Shown: in pieces, positions 1 to 13,553 of the stretch | How positions within the stretch are numbered: the first letter of the stretch is position 1 | Layout: the number at the start of each line of letters is the position of its first letter | Assembly: GCF_032062135.1 (NCBI RefSeq) | Contig: NC_092861.1 | Coordinates: forward strand, 118,775,449 to 118,839,448 | Length of the DNA stretch: 64,000 nucleotides | DNA from: Pyxicephalus adspersus | Taxonomy: Eukaryota; Chordata; Amphibia; Anura; Pyxicephalidae | Direction: 5' to 3' | Position numbers and translations under genes: made by a program | Notes under the pieces: generated by a model | Database searches by the model: none | Told to the model about the DNA's origin: nothing | The model's input: only the letters and a program-made list of their open reading frames with translations

Positions 1-390
1 TTTGCTTGGTATCCAACTTTTCTGCTAGAACTTGTATGGGTCAAAATGAGTCACAACACCACACGCTACCCTTATTTACCCCTCTGCAGACACAGCCACG
101 ACTGCCCACGAGCGTCACTACGCCAGTTGCTACCATTCAGTGAACAACCAGCACTATAACTCTCTGTGAATTACATAACATCTCCTACTCCTCCCTCCTC
201 AGCGCCATCCTAGTAGGCACTCGACTATTCCCAGCAAGTAACTATAAGATTTTTTTTCATAGGAACAGATTAATCATTTTCCTTTTATTTCTTATGGGAA
301 AAAATTGTTTGGTATAAGTCCTGTTTGGTATAGGTCCAAGGATCTGGAACAAAATAAGGACTTATACCAAGGTACCACTATTTTTTAAAT
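1..390 (+). mobile_element. Tigger/pogo-like DNA transposon, 3' remnant
   Basis: The stretch ending near 390 has the look of the 3' end of a Tigger (pogo) element. A TTATGGGAAAAA run is followed by GGTATAAGTCC at about 313-323, and its reverse complement GGACTTATACC lies at about 357-367, just before a TACCACTA end. The 5' part lies outside the window. Assignment is from remembered family shape, not from a search. Confidence 0.5.
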
Positions 391-3363
391 ATAGTATAAT
401 ATTATTGTAAATATCATTTGGTTGTTTGATTGGTATTTGTCTTTACCCAAAACCATAAAAAGCCTTATATCATTTTAATCCACCTACTTCTCCCAACATC
501 TATAATATATCTTGATGTCATGATTAGCTCTTCCATAGCTTTGCTTGTTAGCTATAATTTTATATTTTTCTAAACGTGTTAGATCACTATAAACCATAGT
601 GTTTGACTCATTCTTAGAAATAATGTGGGTTAAATTGCATTAAATAAACTGTGTTTGTGTAAAGGAGTATATAATCTCATTAAAGAGTAGATTAGGCAAC
701 TCTGATCCAATTTTGTGAGGAGTTTCTAGGGTTGCTGTAGCTGAGCTTTCTCTTCTTCAGACTTTTTTATTATCAATTTCTTACCTGCACTGGCACATTC
801 TTGTCTTTCTAAGCAGAAAAGAAGGTGATCTTTTACAGTTCATCCACAAACATTTTTACTTAGTTTATAGTATATTAAACAATACCCACGTTTAAATCAG
901 AAATATACTTATCTACATTCCAGTGATGTGATGTCTCTGGTTTCTTTGCCTGGTCCTTTTTGGGTTTGGGAATCTTCAGCCATCTTGGTTGTCCCAAGAT
1001 GATGTATTATCTGAGTTTATTTACATTGTTTGTCTCTTCTGCAACAAAAAGCCTAGATATTTGCACAATTTACAATATTATATAAAATTCCACCTGAAAA
1101 ATGATTGTCTGAACAAACCAAGATCCGCCTAAACTAAGCATAAAAGCGTAAAACAAACCTAAAACAGGTTGCTGGGACTTAGAAGGAGGTTATATGAACA
1201 TTGCGGGATCCTATGTTTCAAAAGACACAAGCCCATAGCATGTTGGCACAGGCCTTTAAAAATGTCTTATTAGCTGCAAATAAAGTATTTTACCTTTTCT
1301 GAGATGTCAGTCAGAGTGCAGTTTATGTTTAAAAACGTTATAAATATTTTTTAGATTTATAAAATAATGTATAGGTGAACTAATGGTCTTGCAAAGTCTC
1401 ATTTTGAACCAGGTCTTTTAGGCTAATTTGTGCCAACAGGCCAAATAATTATGTATGTAAACATTACAGCTTTAATTAATATGGACTGTATTTGACCCAG
1501 TTTCAAAGATGTCCCAAAATAAACAATATGCAGTGCCAGCAGGGCTATATTGGGTAGCACCAAGGCTCGACATTCGCAAACTTTAAAAACTTTCCTAATT
1601 TTCTTCCTCTTTTGCCCAGCTAAATATTGCCCAGCTGTAAATATTTTTGGCTACATTTAGCAAGAGAATAGTAAAAGGAATGGCTACAGGTTAAGTAGAC
1701 TCAGAAGGCTCTTTACAGTTCAGTTGAAAAATAGTTCTGCAAGTATCTGCTTCCATAAGCAGTATCATTCTATTCATGCATGATTAAAATGAGGAGGAAA
1801 TGGTGACCAGTGCTCTTAGATGTGTTAAATGTGATATTCCACCAGAGGCTTCAGATCCAAAGAGGGGCAGTGCATATGGCAGGATGGTTGGGAGTTGATC
1901 CCCTCTTTAGTGCAATTTATTTTCTTATGTAATATTTATATAATACATGCTATTATATTAGGTGTTGATTTACTAAAAAATATATTAAATGTCTTATTTA
2001 TTTTTTTCTTTCGAATGCTTTTTATTACAAATCTGTGTATTATATTAGCTTTGGTTGTTAGTTATAATTTATGCTCTTTTAGAAAGTAAAATTCAGCAGT
2101 TATTTTCCTGTGCAAAATAGAAGGAAGCGATAACAGCCAGGAAGAGTTCTATTATAGAAATGTCTGCATGAATATAGAGGAAGTAAAACAATGGTTCAGG
2201 GGTCACATTAAGTGCCATTTTTGCAAGCATTAAACAATTAGTGTTCCAGTAGCATATTGAAGCATTGAGTTCATTTTTAGCAATCAGTTGTACTGCAGAT
2301 AGAACGGCTAGTTGTATTACTATTTAAAAATGTATGTTTTTAAAGCTGAACTCTAGCACCATAAATAACCATCAAATCTCCCTTTTTTTTCCTTTTGTGT
2401 AGTGTCTTTTGGTACTTTTTTAATTACTTTGACTCTTTACTGTGCAGTTGATTCCTTGTGTGAAGCACCTACAGTAAGTCCTTACAGAGGATGCAAAAGA
2501 TTTATACTCCAGAGGCACAGGAAATCCACAGTCTCTGCCAATCTCTACAACCAGTGAGCAATCAGAAGTTATATGTCAGTCCAGGGAAGACAAGAAGGAT
2601 CTATTTTCTGCTCTCACAGCTCAGCACAGTTGCTTTGCTTACCTTTAATGCCATACATGACTCTTATAGAATGTCGTAGAATATAATGTGTAGGAAACCC
2701 CTGGGCCAACTTAAAACTTACACTATACTTCTTTTCCCTGTGCTAAGCTTATCTCCCAAACACCAACCTTTGTGATCATTTATCCTCTGCCTTTGATGGT
2801 AGCACACTAAATCACAAACCCTAGCTCCCTTGTATTGTAAAAATCCTGTAGTATTATGACTTGACTCATAGAACTGCTTTGTGACCCAATAAGTGCAAGT
2901 TTAGCAGAAATATGTGTGAAACAAACACTGTGACAGCAGAATAGTAAACTTCAGCAAGGAAAGGATTTCTCAGCTCACAACACTGCCTCTCACATGCTGT
3001 ATCAGGACATTTCAAGCTGGACAGATTTTGCATGAAAACCACCATAGGTAACTGCCATACATGTTACTGAGACTAAATGACTGACAGGACAAAGCAAATA
3101 GCTGAAAACGAAGGGCCAGGACAATTGAAACTGACAGCAGTAGGCTGAATAATCCTTGCAGAAAATTAGGTGTCTCCACCATATCTATGTATTATAATTC
3201 TTGTTCTTGGGAAGTTACAGTGTGCAGAGACATGGGAACAATATTTTTGGAACAGAAAAGGACTATCTTCAAGTTTGCAAACAAAAATCTATTCCTGACA
3301 TTCATCTTTAACTTGCTAGTTTAAAGCAGCACAAAGCTTTAAGTAGCAGTTTAAATGAATTGG
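391..3363. other. Gene-free AT-rich sequence
   Basis: No coding exon, RNA gene or clear repeat was recognised. The short open frames (1895-2089, 2491-2679) have low-complexity or uninformative products and no splice context. Confidence 0.6.
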
Positions 3364-4264
3364 NNNNNNNNNNNNNNNNNNNNNNNNNNNNNNNNNNNNN
3401 NNNNNNNNNNNNNNNNNNNNNNNNNNNNNNNNNNNNNNNNNNNNNNNNNNNNNNNNNNNNNNNNNNNNNNNNNNNNNNNNNNNNNNNNNNNNNNNNNNNN
3501 NNNNNNNNNNNNNNNNNNNNNNNNNNNNNNNNNNNNNNNNNNNNNNNNNNNNNNNNNNNNNNNNNNNNNNNNNNNNNNNNNNNNNNNNNNNNNNNNNNNN
3601 NNNNNNNNNNNNNNNNNNNNNNNNNNNNNNNNNNNNNNNNNNNNNNNNNNNNNNNNNNNNNNNNNNNNNNNNNNNNNNNNNNNNNNNNNNNNNNNNNNNN
3701 NNNNNNNNNNNNNNNNNNNNNNNNNNNNNNNNNNNNNNNNNNNNNNNNNNNNNNNNNNNNNNNNNNNNNNNNNNNNNNNNNNNNNNNNNNNNNNNNNNNN
3801 NNNNNNNNNNNNNNNNNNNNNNNNNNNNNNNNNNNNNNNNNNNNNNNNNNNNNNNNNNNNNNNNNNNNNNNNNNNNNNNNNNNNNNNNNNNNNNNNNNNN
3901 NNNNNNNNNNNNNNNNNNNNNNNNNNNNNNNNNNNNNNNNNNNNNNNNNNNNNNNNNNNNNNNNNNNNNNNNNNNNNNNNNNNNNNNNNNNNNNNNNNNN
4001 NNNNNNNNNNNNNNNNNNNNNNNNNNNNNNNNNNNNNNNNNNNNNNNNNNNNNNNNNNNNNNNNNNNNNNNNNNNNNNNNNNNNNNNNNNNNNNNNNNNN
4101 NNNNNNNNNNNNNNNNNNNNNNNNNNNNNNNNNNNNNNNNNNNNNNNNNNNNNNNNNNNNNNNNNNNNNNNNNNNNNNNNNNNNNNNNNNNNNNNNNNNN
4201 NNNNNNNNNNNNNNNNNNNNNNNNNNNNNNNNNNNNNNNNNNNNNNNNNNNNNNNNNNNNNNNN
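3364..4264. other. Assembly gap (run of N)
   Basis: An uninterrupted run of N. Apparent open frames crossing it are artefacts of unread sequence. Confidence 0.99.
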
Positions 4265-5400
4265 GAAAAATATGGTAAATAATAGCTAATAATAATAACA
4301 ATACTGAAAAGTAAACTGGACTTACAGTTTCAGTATAATGTCATTCACAGCTTAGTTGTGGTATGTCTGGCTTCAAAAATGTTAAACACAGTACTTTAGA
4401 CTTCAGTTCAGCCCCAGTTTATATATATGTTACAGATTGTGCCCAGTCCATATACGTCGGATCCCAGATCAGCCACAGTCCATCAGGCGCAATGCATGCA
4501 TGCTCTTCGAAATAGCATTTTCAATAGTGGTAACAAATGCGGCTTTCGTATCTCTCTAATGTCAGGTTAGCTTTAAATTAGCCTCTGCCGTTTTAATGTT
4601 TGTGCTTTTTTATAAACATTCCTGTTCAAAGTAAAGGTGTTTGTCCTGCTGTACTCAGTTGCTTGCATGCAAAATGCATCAGGATAGTTTTAAGTATGAA
4701 GGGGAACCACATATTTGTTTTAGACTTGAGAATCATTGTGCATACATTTGTAAAAGCTCTGATTTGACCTTTACTTTTTTGTCAGTGACCTACAATTGAT
4801 ATAATATGCTTTAAATTCTATTACACAATCAAACCATTGTGTTTCACAAATATTTTTAGGCATGTAAACCTATTGTACAAAGCTTTGCTCTTATTAGGAA
4901 ATGCGAACAGGGAGGCTGGAGAGGATAAACTTCACATTCCATTACATTCTTAGAGATGATTATAAAAGAGCATATTTAAACCCCTAAATTAAACAGTGCT
5001 TCTTTCACATACTGAATAATAAACAGTGTTTTCTTTCATGAGTTTAGTAGAGGAAAAAGTGTTACTAAGTAGCACATTTTAATTTGAAAAAGTGCAGAAA
5101 GTACAAAAATCTCATCAAAATCCAGTAAATACAAGATTTTTGTGTGCCAGTTGTGTATTAATGACAAATTATTCATATTTCTTTTCTAGGTTCTTCTTTG
5201 TATGAGTATGACTTTTTCAGTGCCCGCTGATACCTCAATTTAGGATTGAGCTCTATAAACAGAACCTAGTACTCAGAAGTGACATTGCTAAAGTCTTATA
5301 AACACTTATCACTTTATGGTATCCTTTTCACGCTTTCAGTAAGACAGTATTTTTAGGTAGCAGCAAGCAACAGGACTTTAGGAAGTTTATAGGAAAGCCT
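4265..5400. other. Gene-free AT-rich sequence
   Basis: Nothing recognisable between the assembly gap and the TTAA element that starts at 5401. Confidence 0.55.
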
Positions 5401-5708
5401 TTAAAACGGAACTAAAGTTACACTTTTAAACACTCACGATTAGGCAGGTCATTATTGCAGAAAGGGGTAGACGAGGTCCCTTTTGCAATAGTCCCTTCTG
5501 CCTGCCGGTAATCCCAGCTATCCCTTTGCATGCCTAGAAATAATTAAATTCATCATGAAGATGTCATCTCAGGCATAGAAGGTATCATCAAAAGCTGGTC
5601 AATCAAGATGGCCAAAGATTGTCTCCAGGAGGAGAAGAAGGCTGAAGATGACAGTGCCCTGCAACAGAACAGTGACAGGTTAGTATAACAGGTTTTGTTC
5701 CGCTTTAA
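5401..5708. mobile_element. TTAA-flanked miniature transposon (copy A)
   Basis: The element begins TTAAAACGGAACTAAAG and ends TTTTGTTCCGCTTTAA, so the ends are imperfect inverted repeats with TTAA at both borders. TTAA targets with TTAAAG-type termini are known for piggyBac-like and T2-type MITEs of frogs. An exon-like stretch inside (about 5575-5678) is read as part of the element. A partial relative starts at 18563. Confidence 0.7.
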
Positions 5709-6350
5709 GTTTGGCATAGAGGCTATGTTCAGATTGGGGATAAGGTTGCAGTGGGGTTACCATTCCTCCATGACAGTTACCCGCTGCCTCAGGGGAAACG
5801 GGAGAGCATCTGCCTGCTGAAGCTCAACAGAGAAAATAGCTGACCATGGTCAAATCTGCAAACATTGATTCTTTAAAACCAGGCACCAGTCACTGGGAGC
5901 CACGCGGGACCCAGTGCAGGTCTGCACCTGTCCTAAAGTACCAGACCTCAGATAACCATCCATTCTTCTTTACATTATGCTTCACTATTCACATGGTGGC
6001 CCAAGCAATTCTTAAAAAGTTGGGTTGGGGTGTGTAGCTGGAGGCGCTCTATGGAGTTCTGCTTTACAGAACAGATTGGAGGAGACCTATCAAGTAATAT
6101 GACATTCCCGGGCTTTTTCCTTATGTAAGAGAACTTGTATTTGAATCTATTGTGATCTCCCAACTTCAAAGTTCTGAGCTGGAAGATGCTAGATGACATC
6201 TGTAAAGCACATTACTGTGCTTTAAAATGTGCACGTTTGTCTTTTTCACACATTGTAGACTTCTGCAATTTCAATAAGCTCTTAGGTTTTCTATTCACCA
6301 GAATGTATTGTCTGCATATTCCACTTGATAACACAGTACATATGCCTTAT
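5709..6350. other. Intergenic sequence, nothing recognised
   Basis: No supported gene or repeat. Short open frames overlap each other on both strands without any recognisable product. Confidence 0.5.
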
Positions 6351-6355
6351 ATTAC

Positions 6356-7087
6356 TGTCACTCATGGAGCGACAGGACCACTAAGGGGCGCTACGACTTG
6401 CACAGAGGTGGTGTGAGCCCTGAGAAGGGCCAAGGCCCAGAGTCCAAGCAGTAACCAGGTCTTCTCCAGAGCCTCTGATGATGAGGATGTTGCGCTGCTG
6501 GTTACTGCCAGGTTGCGGTCCTTGGGCACACCAAGGTGGGCAAAACACAGTACTAAATCACAAAGCAGAAGGATAGTCGAGGAAGGCCGGGGTCGAGGCA
6601 GGCAGCAAGCAAGAGAGACCAGGTCACACGCCAGGGGTCAATTGCCAGGGATCCAGGAGACAGACACCAGTGACACAGGGGTCACTGCAGGCACAGGGGA
6701 TAGACTGGAAGCAACAGGAGGCACTGATGACACAGGAATGTCCACAGACAGGCAGGAACACTGGAACAGCACAGGGAAGTTGGCTGAGAACCAACAGACT
6801 GGACAATGAGGGGTTAATGCAGCAGCTGGACAGAGGAAACACTGACTTAAGCACCAGGTGAACAGTAACTAGCTCACAGAACTAGGGGCTCGGCACAATG
6901 GAGACACGTTGCATGAACACAGTGCAGTGTGTGAGCTAGCTAAATTGCCAGAGGCTATTTTCTAATTCGCCAGCGGATTGGACAGAATTGATAAAGCTTG
7001 GAAACAGAAGCTCGCCCAACAACAAAACTGCCCTCATGTGCAGGAGAGACGCATCTTTGCTTTAGTGAGGAAGATGTAAGTGTGACA
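6356..7087. mobile_element. Solo LTR of a retrotransposon, 5-bp target duplication
   Basis: The unit starts TGTCACTC and ends GTGTGACA, so the termini are TGTCAC/GTGACA inverted repeats of the TG...CA type. It is flanked by the direct repeat ATTAC at 6351-6355 and 7088-7092. At 732 bp it is GC-richer than its surroundings and has no recognisable gag, pol or primer-binding site next to it. The pattern fits a solo LTR left by recombination, most likely Ty3/Gypsy-like from the 5-bp duplication. The open frames inside it are not considered genes. Confidence 0.8.
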
Positions 7088-7092
7088 ATTAC

Positions 7093-8487
7093 ATAAACAT
7101 TCATTGTCTAAACATTAATTGCTTCAAATTACATAAATATTATTTGTCTGAAACAAAACCTTTTTTTTTCCATCCACATTTTTTGCTGTTCTACGAGAAT
7201 TAAGAAAAATTTGTTTTCCTTTATATTTTTAGTTCAGCAGCTTCATTTGCATTTACTTGAACGGATTTAACATACTAATTTGCTACAGAAGTAAGAATGT
7301 AATCTGACATGTGCCTCTGTACATACTCTATGGTGGAAAAAGACACTCAACTAACCCTAAGTAACACTTTGAATAATGAAAAATTACCTTATTACAAGAT
7401 ATTCACAACAAATTTGTCACTGTTTGGTCTCTCTTCCACATTAGACCTCAAGGGTTTTCTGCCATCCTGCTAAAACATTGATACCCACACTAGCATCTGG
7501 CTTTAAGGGCTCTGGGGGAAGGCATACCCACTCCCATCCCTTTCCTCTTCCAATTTATAGTGATTTTGGACAAAGAAAGTGCTTGTTTATTAACTCCCTG
7601 GGCTCTATTGTTAAAGCAGGTAATCAGATATTCCCTCAAACATTCCCTGGTGATAAATCTTCCAGACCCACTTGTTGGCAGTAACTAATTTTCCACCAGG
7701 GAATGTTTGAGGGAATGTCACATTCTCTGATTTATAAATAGAGTTGTGTTGAATTACATTTATTAGGCCAATTGTTTATTAATTTACACCTATAAACGTT
7801 CAGCCAAATTATAGTTTATAATGTTATAACTAACAACCAACCTATAAAACTTAGTTTGAGAGTTTATTGTTTATTATGTTCAGTGGTTTACTTAAAAACA
7901 AAGTTTACCCTGACCTCAGGCTGTGGATTATTTGTACTACTGGATGTCCCAACGATGATCAAAGTTCACGTAGATATTATAATCACAATGAGATATAATA
8001 TTTTGCGGTACTCATTTCTACCGGTGATGAAAACAAAATAACCCTACTTGATTCAAGTATAAACCTAAGTAAATGCTTTCATTTCCCATAACAACTATAA
8101 TCTTCAAACTGTGGCCAGCGGAGCAGACCTATAACCACTAGGAAGTATACAGTAAAATATGTGAATAATTATTTTACTGATTCATTGCTTTGCAGATGGC
8201 TATAGATCTTAGAGGTGAAGGCAAACTATCGAGTAAATGGCTTAAAGCATGTTAGTGTTTTTTTCCCTACCCTTATTTATTATCATGGGGACACAACCTT
8301 CTATAAAGAAAGAGAAGAAACAGTTCTCACTGTAACAAGTATTAACATTAAAAGATTTCCATTCACCTTTTATTCTGAAACAGAACTATAATTTTGTAGT
8401 TTTCATGAACTGCTATCCCAACCACAATGGCCACCAGGACAAACAGAAAGGGTGAACCTCTACCGTTGGCTAACAGTAAAACCTGGG
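7093..8487. other. Gene-free sequence with one perfect inverted repeat
   Basis: No gene was recognised. The only structure seen is the inverted repeat listed separately at 7630-7716. Confidence 0.5.
7630..7716. repeat. Inverted repeat, 23-bp perfect arms
   Basis: The arm ATTCCCTCAAACATTCCC... (7630-7652) is the exact reverse complement of 7694-7716, with a 41-base loop. Weak pairing (TAATCAG with CTGATTTA) continues outside the arms, suggesting a small fold-back element. Confidence 0.7.
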
Positions 8488-8495
8488 CCCTATAT

Positions 8496-8775
8496 CAGAA
8501 GTCGACAAACTCTGGCCTTTAGGCCAGGTATGGCCTAGCCAGTAGTCTGTTCCGGCCCAATGCCCCCCTGGCCGATCCTCCTAATCCCGGCTGGCAGGGA
8601 TTAACACTTCCACCACCGGGGTAAGGGGAGATACGGAGGAGAGGGATTTCCCTTCAGGAATGTTCCTGGTGAGGGACAGAGCCATCAGCGTGGGACTCAA
8701 ATGAGAGTCCGGCCTAGTGTGCCTTCTTGACCTCCTGAAATGGCCTAGTAGCCAAGAAAAGTTTGCTGACCCCTG
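8496..8775. mobile_element. hAT-type non-autonomous element
   Basis: The left end CAGAAGTCGACAAAC and right end GTTTGCTGACCCCTG are imperfect inverted repeats of the CAGGGGTCAGCAAAC type seen in hAT elements. The flanks CCCTATAT (8488-8495) and CTGTATAT (8776-8783) agree at 6 of 8 positions, as for an old 8-bp target duplication. There is no transposase reading frame. Confidence 0.7.
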
Positions 8776-8783
8776 CTGTATAT

Positions 8784-10400
8784 GTTCACTATTCAAACAA
8801 AACCTTGAGCTAAATAAACAATGAATAAATAATAAATGACAATTCCATCCTGCCTGCTCTATTGTAACCAACTCTGTAAAATATGTCTTATAAGATGCTG
8901 CTTCTAAACTTGGTTCATCTTTTGGGGGTGAAGAACTGAGATTTTATTTTGTGACGTATTGAAAATAGCAAATTGGTTTTATAAATACATACAAAGTCAA
9001 GAATGCAATTAGAACCATTATTGTTTTTTAGCTCTTGTAACAGTATTTTTTTTTATAACTAAATCAAGGCATTTTGCCTTCAGAGATATCTCTTTTAGTT
9101 ATTATATTAATATGAATATTTCATGAAAGTTGGGTAAGGGTGTGAAAACTGCTAGTTTAAAATAGGTGCAAACAAGGAAATAGGTTAGGAACCATTGCTC
9201 TCAATACATACATACTCCTGTACACCAATATTTGGCATCTGATTTATGTAAACATTAGAGTACTATAGCATAGTACAGTGCTATGGTAAAAAAGCTGCTT
9301 GAGTGCATCCACCACACACACCATTGCTATTGTGGCATTGAACAATCATATACAATTACACAAACAAACAGTGCATCACAGCTCTTATCTAGAGAGCTTA
9401 GACTCTATTATCTGCTCTGAACATTTGGACTTACACATGTATTGCTTCATGTTTCTAGAAAAGTTCAAATTCTTCCAAGTATGTGCAATAATATTACCCA
9501 AAATTAACATTTATCACCTTATATGCTCTTGTGACCTAAGAACGGTTACAAATTTAGAAATTTCATCAGCTTTTGGAACATAAACTAAATGTAAAGAATA
9601 AAATGTTCTAAAATATTCAAAACGCAAAGCAAGTTACTGAGGTGAGATTCCAAAAAAACAAAGGATCTGTGAAAAAATTGACATTGATTTAGATTTTGCA
9701 TAATTCCATACAGTACACTAATTTGACTTTTACTTGTTAAGATTTCCAAATTTATAGGAACCCAAATACTGTACTTGCATGCAAAAATTCCCCAGAGCAA
9801 ACTGTGCACATGGTCACGCTCCTTAAAATTGGAAAAAGCCCCAGCACACTTATAGGATTTTGTAAGCATAGATCACCCCTTTAAGCATTTCCCGGTTTAC
9901 CTTTAGTGTTCCGGGATAGAAGCAGAATGATCTCTATTAACAGCAGTATAGATATGCCACATGACAGATACTGATACATGAAAAATGGCACATGTAACAC
10001 TGTAACAATAAATCAGATGTCTACAACATATACACATAACACACCTACACACCTTAAGGGTCGATTTAGGCATCATGGTTTGTAGGGGTGCATACGTGTT
10101 AAGGTTATTTTTTGTGCATTATGCACATTGATTTATGACAGCCAATCCAACCAAAAATGTAGCTAGAGATACATATTTAACATCTGTACTTGTACATGTG
10201 TTTATAGGTACATGTAAAAATTGCCTGGGACACCTGGGATCAATAACACGAGTATGTAAATACGCATACTTTTGGAATTTAGTGAAGCCAACAAAACCCA
10301 TCTTTGCAAACTTGCCTACCCATCGTCTTCTGTCTCCTAAAAGTGTCACTACTTCCCACCACTCCGTTACTCCCCTCCTATTGTGTGATACTTCCCCCAC
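8784..10400. other. Gene-free AT-rich sequence
   Basis: No gene or repeat recognised. Open frames of 90-94 codons (9299-9583, 9585-9869, 10119-10407) show no family resemblance. Confidence 0.5.
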
Positions 10401-10540
10401 CTCCTAAGATTGTAAGCTCTTTGGGGCAAAATCCTTCCCTCCTGTTTCACTGTCTGTATCTGTCTGTCATTTGCAACCCCTATTTGATGTACAGCACTAT
10501 GTAATAAGTTGGCGCTATATAAATCCTGTTTATTAGTAAT
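10401..10540 (+). repeat. L2-like / SINE 3' tail, copy 1
   Basis: The segment reads AGATTGTAAGCTCTTTGGGG ... TACAGCACTATGTAAT ... GGCGCTATATAAAT. It is the conserved tail shared by L2-type LINEs and SINEs that borrow it. Two more copies are at 12245-12365 and 22248-22402. The LINE or SINE body is missing. Confidence 0.75.
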
Positions 10541-12244
10541 TAAAGCACTGCAAGGAGTAATGATACTATGTAATCTCTATAAAACAATAGAAACCATTTG
10601 GATTTCCCTTTATACTGGTTAGAACAATGAAGCTGTTTGCATTCTCTTACTGAATAAACCTTATCATGAAAACTATTTTGCAGCATATACATGTGTTATA
10701 ACCATCTTGCTGCTTTGAAGAAACAGAGGAGGGAGAAAGGAGGAGGGAAAAAAATGAATTCTGCACAGCAACAGCTGGTTTAATGCATGTTCCCTGCAGC
10801 CATTTAATTTCCTGCAGGGACAAATTCCATTACATCAAAAACATGTAGAATCTCAATTGTTATGGCTGATTCTAGCAAGTGTGAAAAAAGTCTTATCCTT
10901 AAGGTAACGATTGAAATATTTTTATATAAAATTGTGTAATTAGGAACTCAATAAATAAAGCGATTGAAGAGCCTTAATTTGCACCTACATTATCCTGAGT
11001 AAAATTAGTTGCAGCTTAATTGTGGCTCAGAGCATAGCCATGACCTTGGCTGCAGATCTGTGGTGCAGCCAGGTAAGGATGGGGTGGGCATTCTCAATTA
11101 CCCCCTCCCTTTGATGCCTTATGGTTTGGCTGTGCTGAGAGTCCAGAATTAGAGATGCATGGTGCATTATAATATACAGAACATGAAAGATCACAGAAAA
11201 AGAAGGGAACTTAATTTTATACATGACAATAATCTGATTAAAAATAATGATTATACAGCAGTGAAATGTGACAACAGGATGTCTTACATTGCCGCTCTGT
11301 AAGTGAGTTCTGTGACACCTAAAACCCAATATTTCCTTTGGCACTTTTTTATTCACTGTCTCTTAGTTATTTGTTCTGAACAAATTTTCTCAAGATCAGG
11401 GTTGTGAGGAAGACTTCACAGGGCACCTTATACAATATTCCATTGATGCAGGGCACTCAGCAGAATTATTGCTTTAATAAGCAAAGGAAAATGTAAAAAA
11501 GAGAGGGAGAAGAATACTACATAGGCTTTCCTGGGCCAAGTTTTACTAAACTGCAAAAAATGTTGAAGTTGGTAAATACTGCTAACAGTGTGGCTTAAAG
11601 AGGCGCTGTTAAAGCAAAACTGTATTTCCTATAAGATTTGCCACACCATTTTTACTTCTAGGAACATAACCCATTTTCCATTCAAAAATGTACCTAAATA
11701 GGTTAAATTGGGTACTTTCACTTGTTATTGAAGCTAAATGAGGGGTAAGATTTAGGTCCCTACTGTAAGTTTCTTTCATGTACAGAGAAGAGAATATTTA
11801 AATACAAACAGATCAGGCAGATTCTTTTTTAAGTTTATTAAAAGAACTTGATCAAACAAAACAAACAAAGTATAATAGGTTGGCAGTTCAATACATAATT
11901 CCACAGTATCTTGCAGAGGTCATAGTTTTACAACTGAACAATAATATTAACTCTAATAAAGCACTGGTGAAATCAAGGTCTGCAGATTTTTTGCAATATA
12001 TGAAATCCAAAAAAAAAGAGAGAAGAAAGAAAAAAAAGTGAGGGTATGAAAATGGTTAGGAGCAGGTGACGGGAAGTGAAGTCTTAATCCCACCTTTTTA
12101 TCTGTACTGTATATGCTGTGTGGGTCAGACTGAGCCACAGAAAGGTTAGATCCAATAAAATGAGCCTACTGAACCTGCCAAACCAGTGGGCCATGATAGG
12201 GGCCCTAGCTGCTTCCAGAGTACGGGGATGAATGACCTAGCATC
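10541..12244. other. Gene-free AT-rich sequence
   Basis: No gene, RNA gene or recognisable repeat found. Short open frames on both strands look random. Confidence 0.5.
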
Positions 12245-12365
12245 AATAACTTCTTAGATTGTAAGACCTTTTGGGCAGGGTCCTCTTGTGTCATTGTTTG
12301 TATCAGTCTGTCATTTGCAACCCCTATTTAATTTACAGTGTTGCATAATATGTTGGCCATGTAAC
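12245..12365 (+). repeat. L2-like / SINE 3' tail, copy 2
   Basis: A diverged copy of the tail at 10401-10540, with AGATTGTAAGACC, GTCATTTGCAACCCC and GTTGCATAATATGTTGG in the same order. It breaks off before the GCGCTATATAAA end. Confidence 0.65.
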
Positions 12366-13553
12366 CAAGCAAATAGGAAGAATGGTATTAAGGGTAAATA
12401 TGTCAGGATAAATCTGCAATATGCAGGAAAATGAATGCCAGTTCAAATGGGACTATGAAATCTCTGTACAACATGATGTACCTGGTTTCATTTTGGGGCA
12501 CTGCCAAAAAATATAGATAAGCGAGCCCAGACGATGCAGCACCAACATCTATTGGAGACCTCCAGGTGAACACTGTGTAAAAGTTTTGGGACTCTTTACC
12601 AATGCATAAGTAACCTAAATTCCAATTCTTGATTGGAGTGCCTAAGAAGAATCTCTAAATCAGGATATATACAATGGAGACATAAACCAGGAAGAAGAAA
12701 TGAAAGCAAAAAAAAAAAATGCTTTATTTCTTACTTGTGCGCTTGTCATTGGCATCACACTGTGCTGCCAATGACGCCATTGTATGCACCCACTCGGGTA
12801 GCATGATTCAGTTGGGAAGGGAGCTCAATTTGATAGAACACCAGCATTTAAAAGGCATTAAAATTGTCAACAGGTCAGGGATAATTGTGTTCCAGTGCAG
12901 GAAGCAGGTATGGTACAGCTGTGTATATTATAGGAGCATTTTCTTTTTTCTATTCTTTGCAGTTTTGCATAAAATATTTTTACTTTAAAAATATACTTTT
13001 ATACACAGAAAAGTAAAAGTGCTGCCATTCTTTTCAATTCCAAATTAAGAACACTGATGTTGTTTGACAAAGAATGTAATGTTTAAGTCTTTCTAAACAC
13101 AACATGAACTCTGAGTTGTGTTCCAAAACAGCGTGTTATACTTTGTCATCTTTTGGTTCATGCTGCTCATATAAATGTCTCTAACATCTTGTAATTATTA
13201 CTTTTTCCTATAGGCCCTGATTCTGATTAAGGCAGAGCTGAATAGAGGCCAGCAGAGCTGCATGCTAAGCAGTTCAATTGCTGTTTTATTAAAGTGTTTT
13301 TAAAATGCGAAAGGAACACTGATGTAACAAAAATTAAAAAGCCAGAATATTATATGTATATTGCACACAATTACGGTAGCAGAATTGAAATTCTATGAAA
13401 GCAAAGATCTTGCTTGCACAGTAGGAACTGATTTTCTTACATCTTTACTGTGCAGGCACGAGATCAATTAGCAAATCTGGCTTTTCATGTAACATGCTCT
13501 AGATGGATCCATCAAGTGATCTGAAAAAAACATAATATGGTTATTGACTTATT
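12366..13553. other. Gene-free AT-rich sequence
   Basis: Nothing recognised. The open frame at 12719-12988 has no familiar product. Confidence 0.5.

Noticed and set aside
3351..4301. Open frames of more than 300 codons on both strands
   Set aside because: They consist of N from the assembly gap.
5575..5678. Exon-like stretch (GIEGIIKSWSIKMAKDCL...) with CAG before and GTTAGT after
   Set aside because: It lies inside a TTAA-bordered inverted-repeat element (5401-5708) and matches no family I can name, so it is read as transposon interior.
6513..6861. Open frames of 63-98 codons on both strands
   Set aside because: They lie inside the solo LTR and have no recognisable domain.
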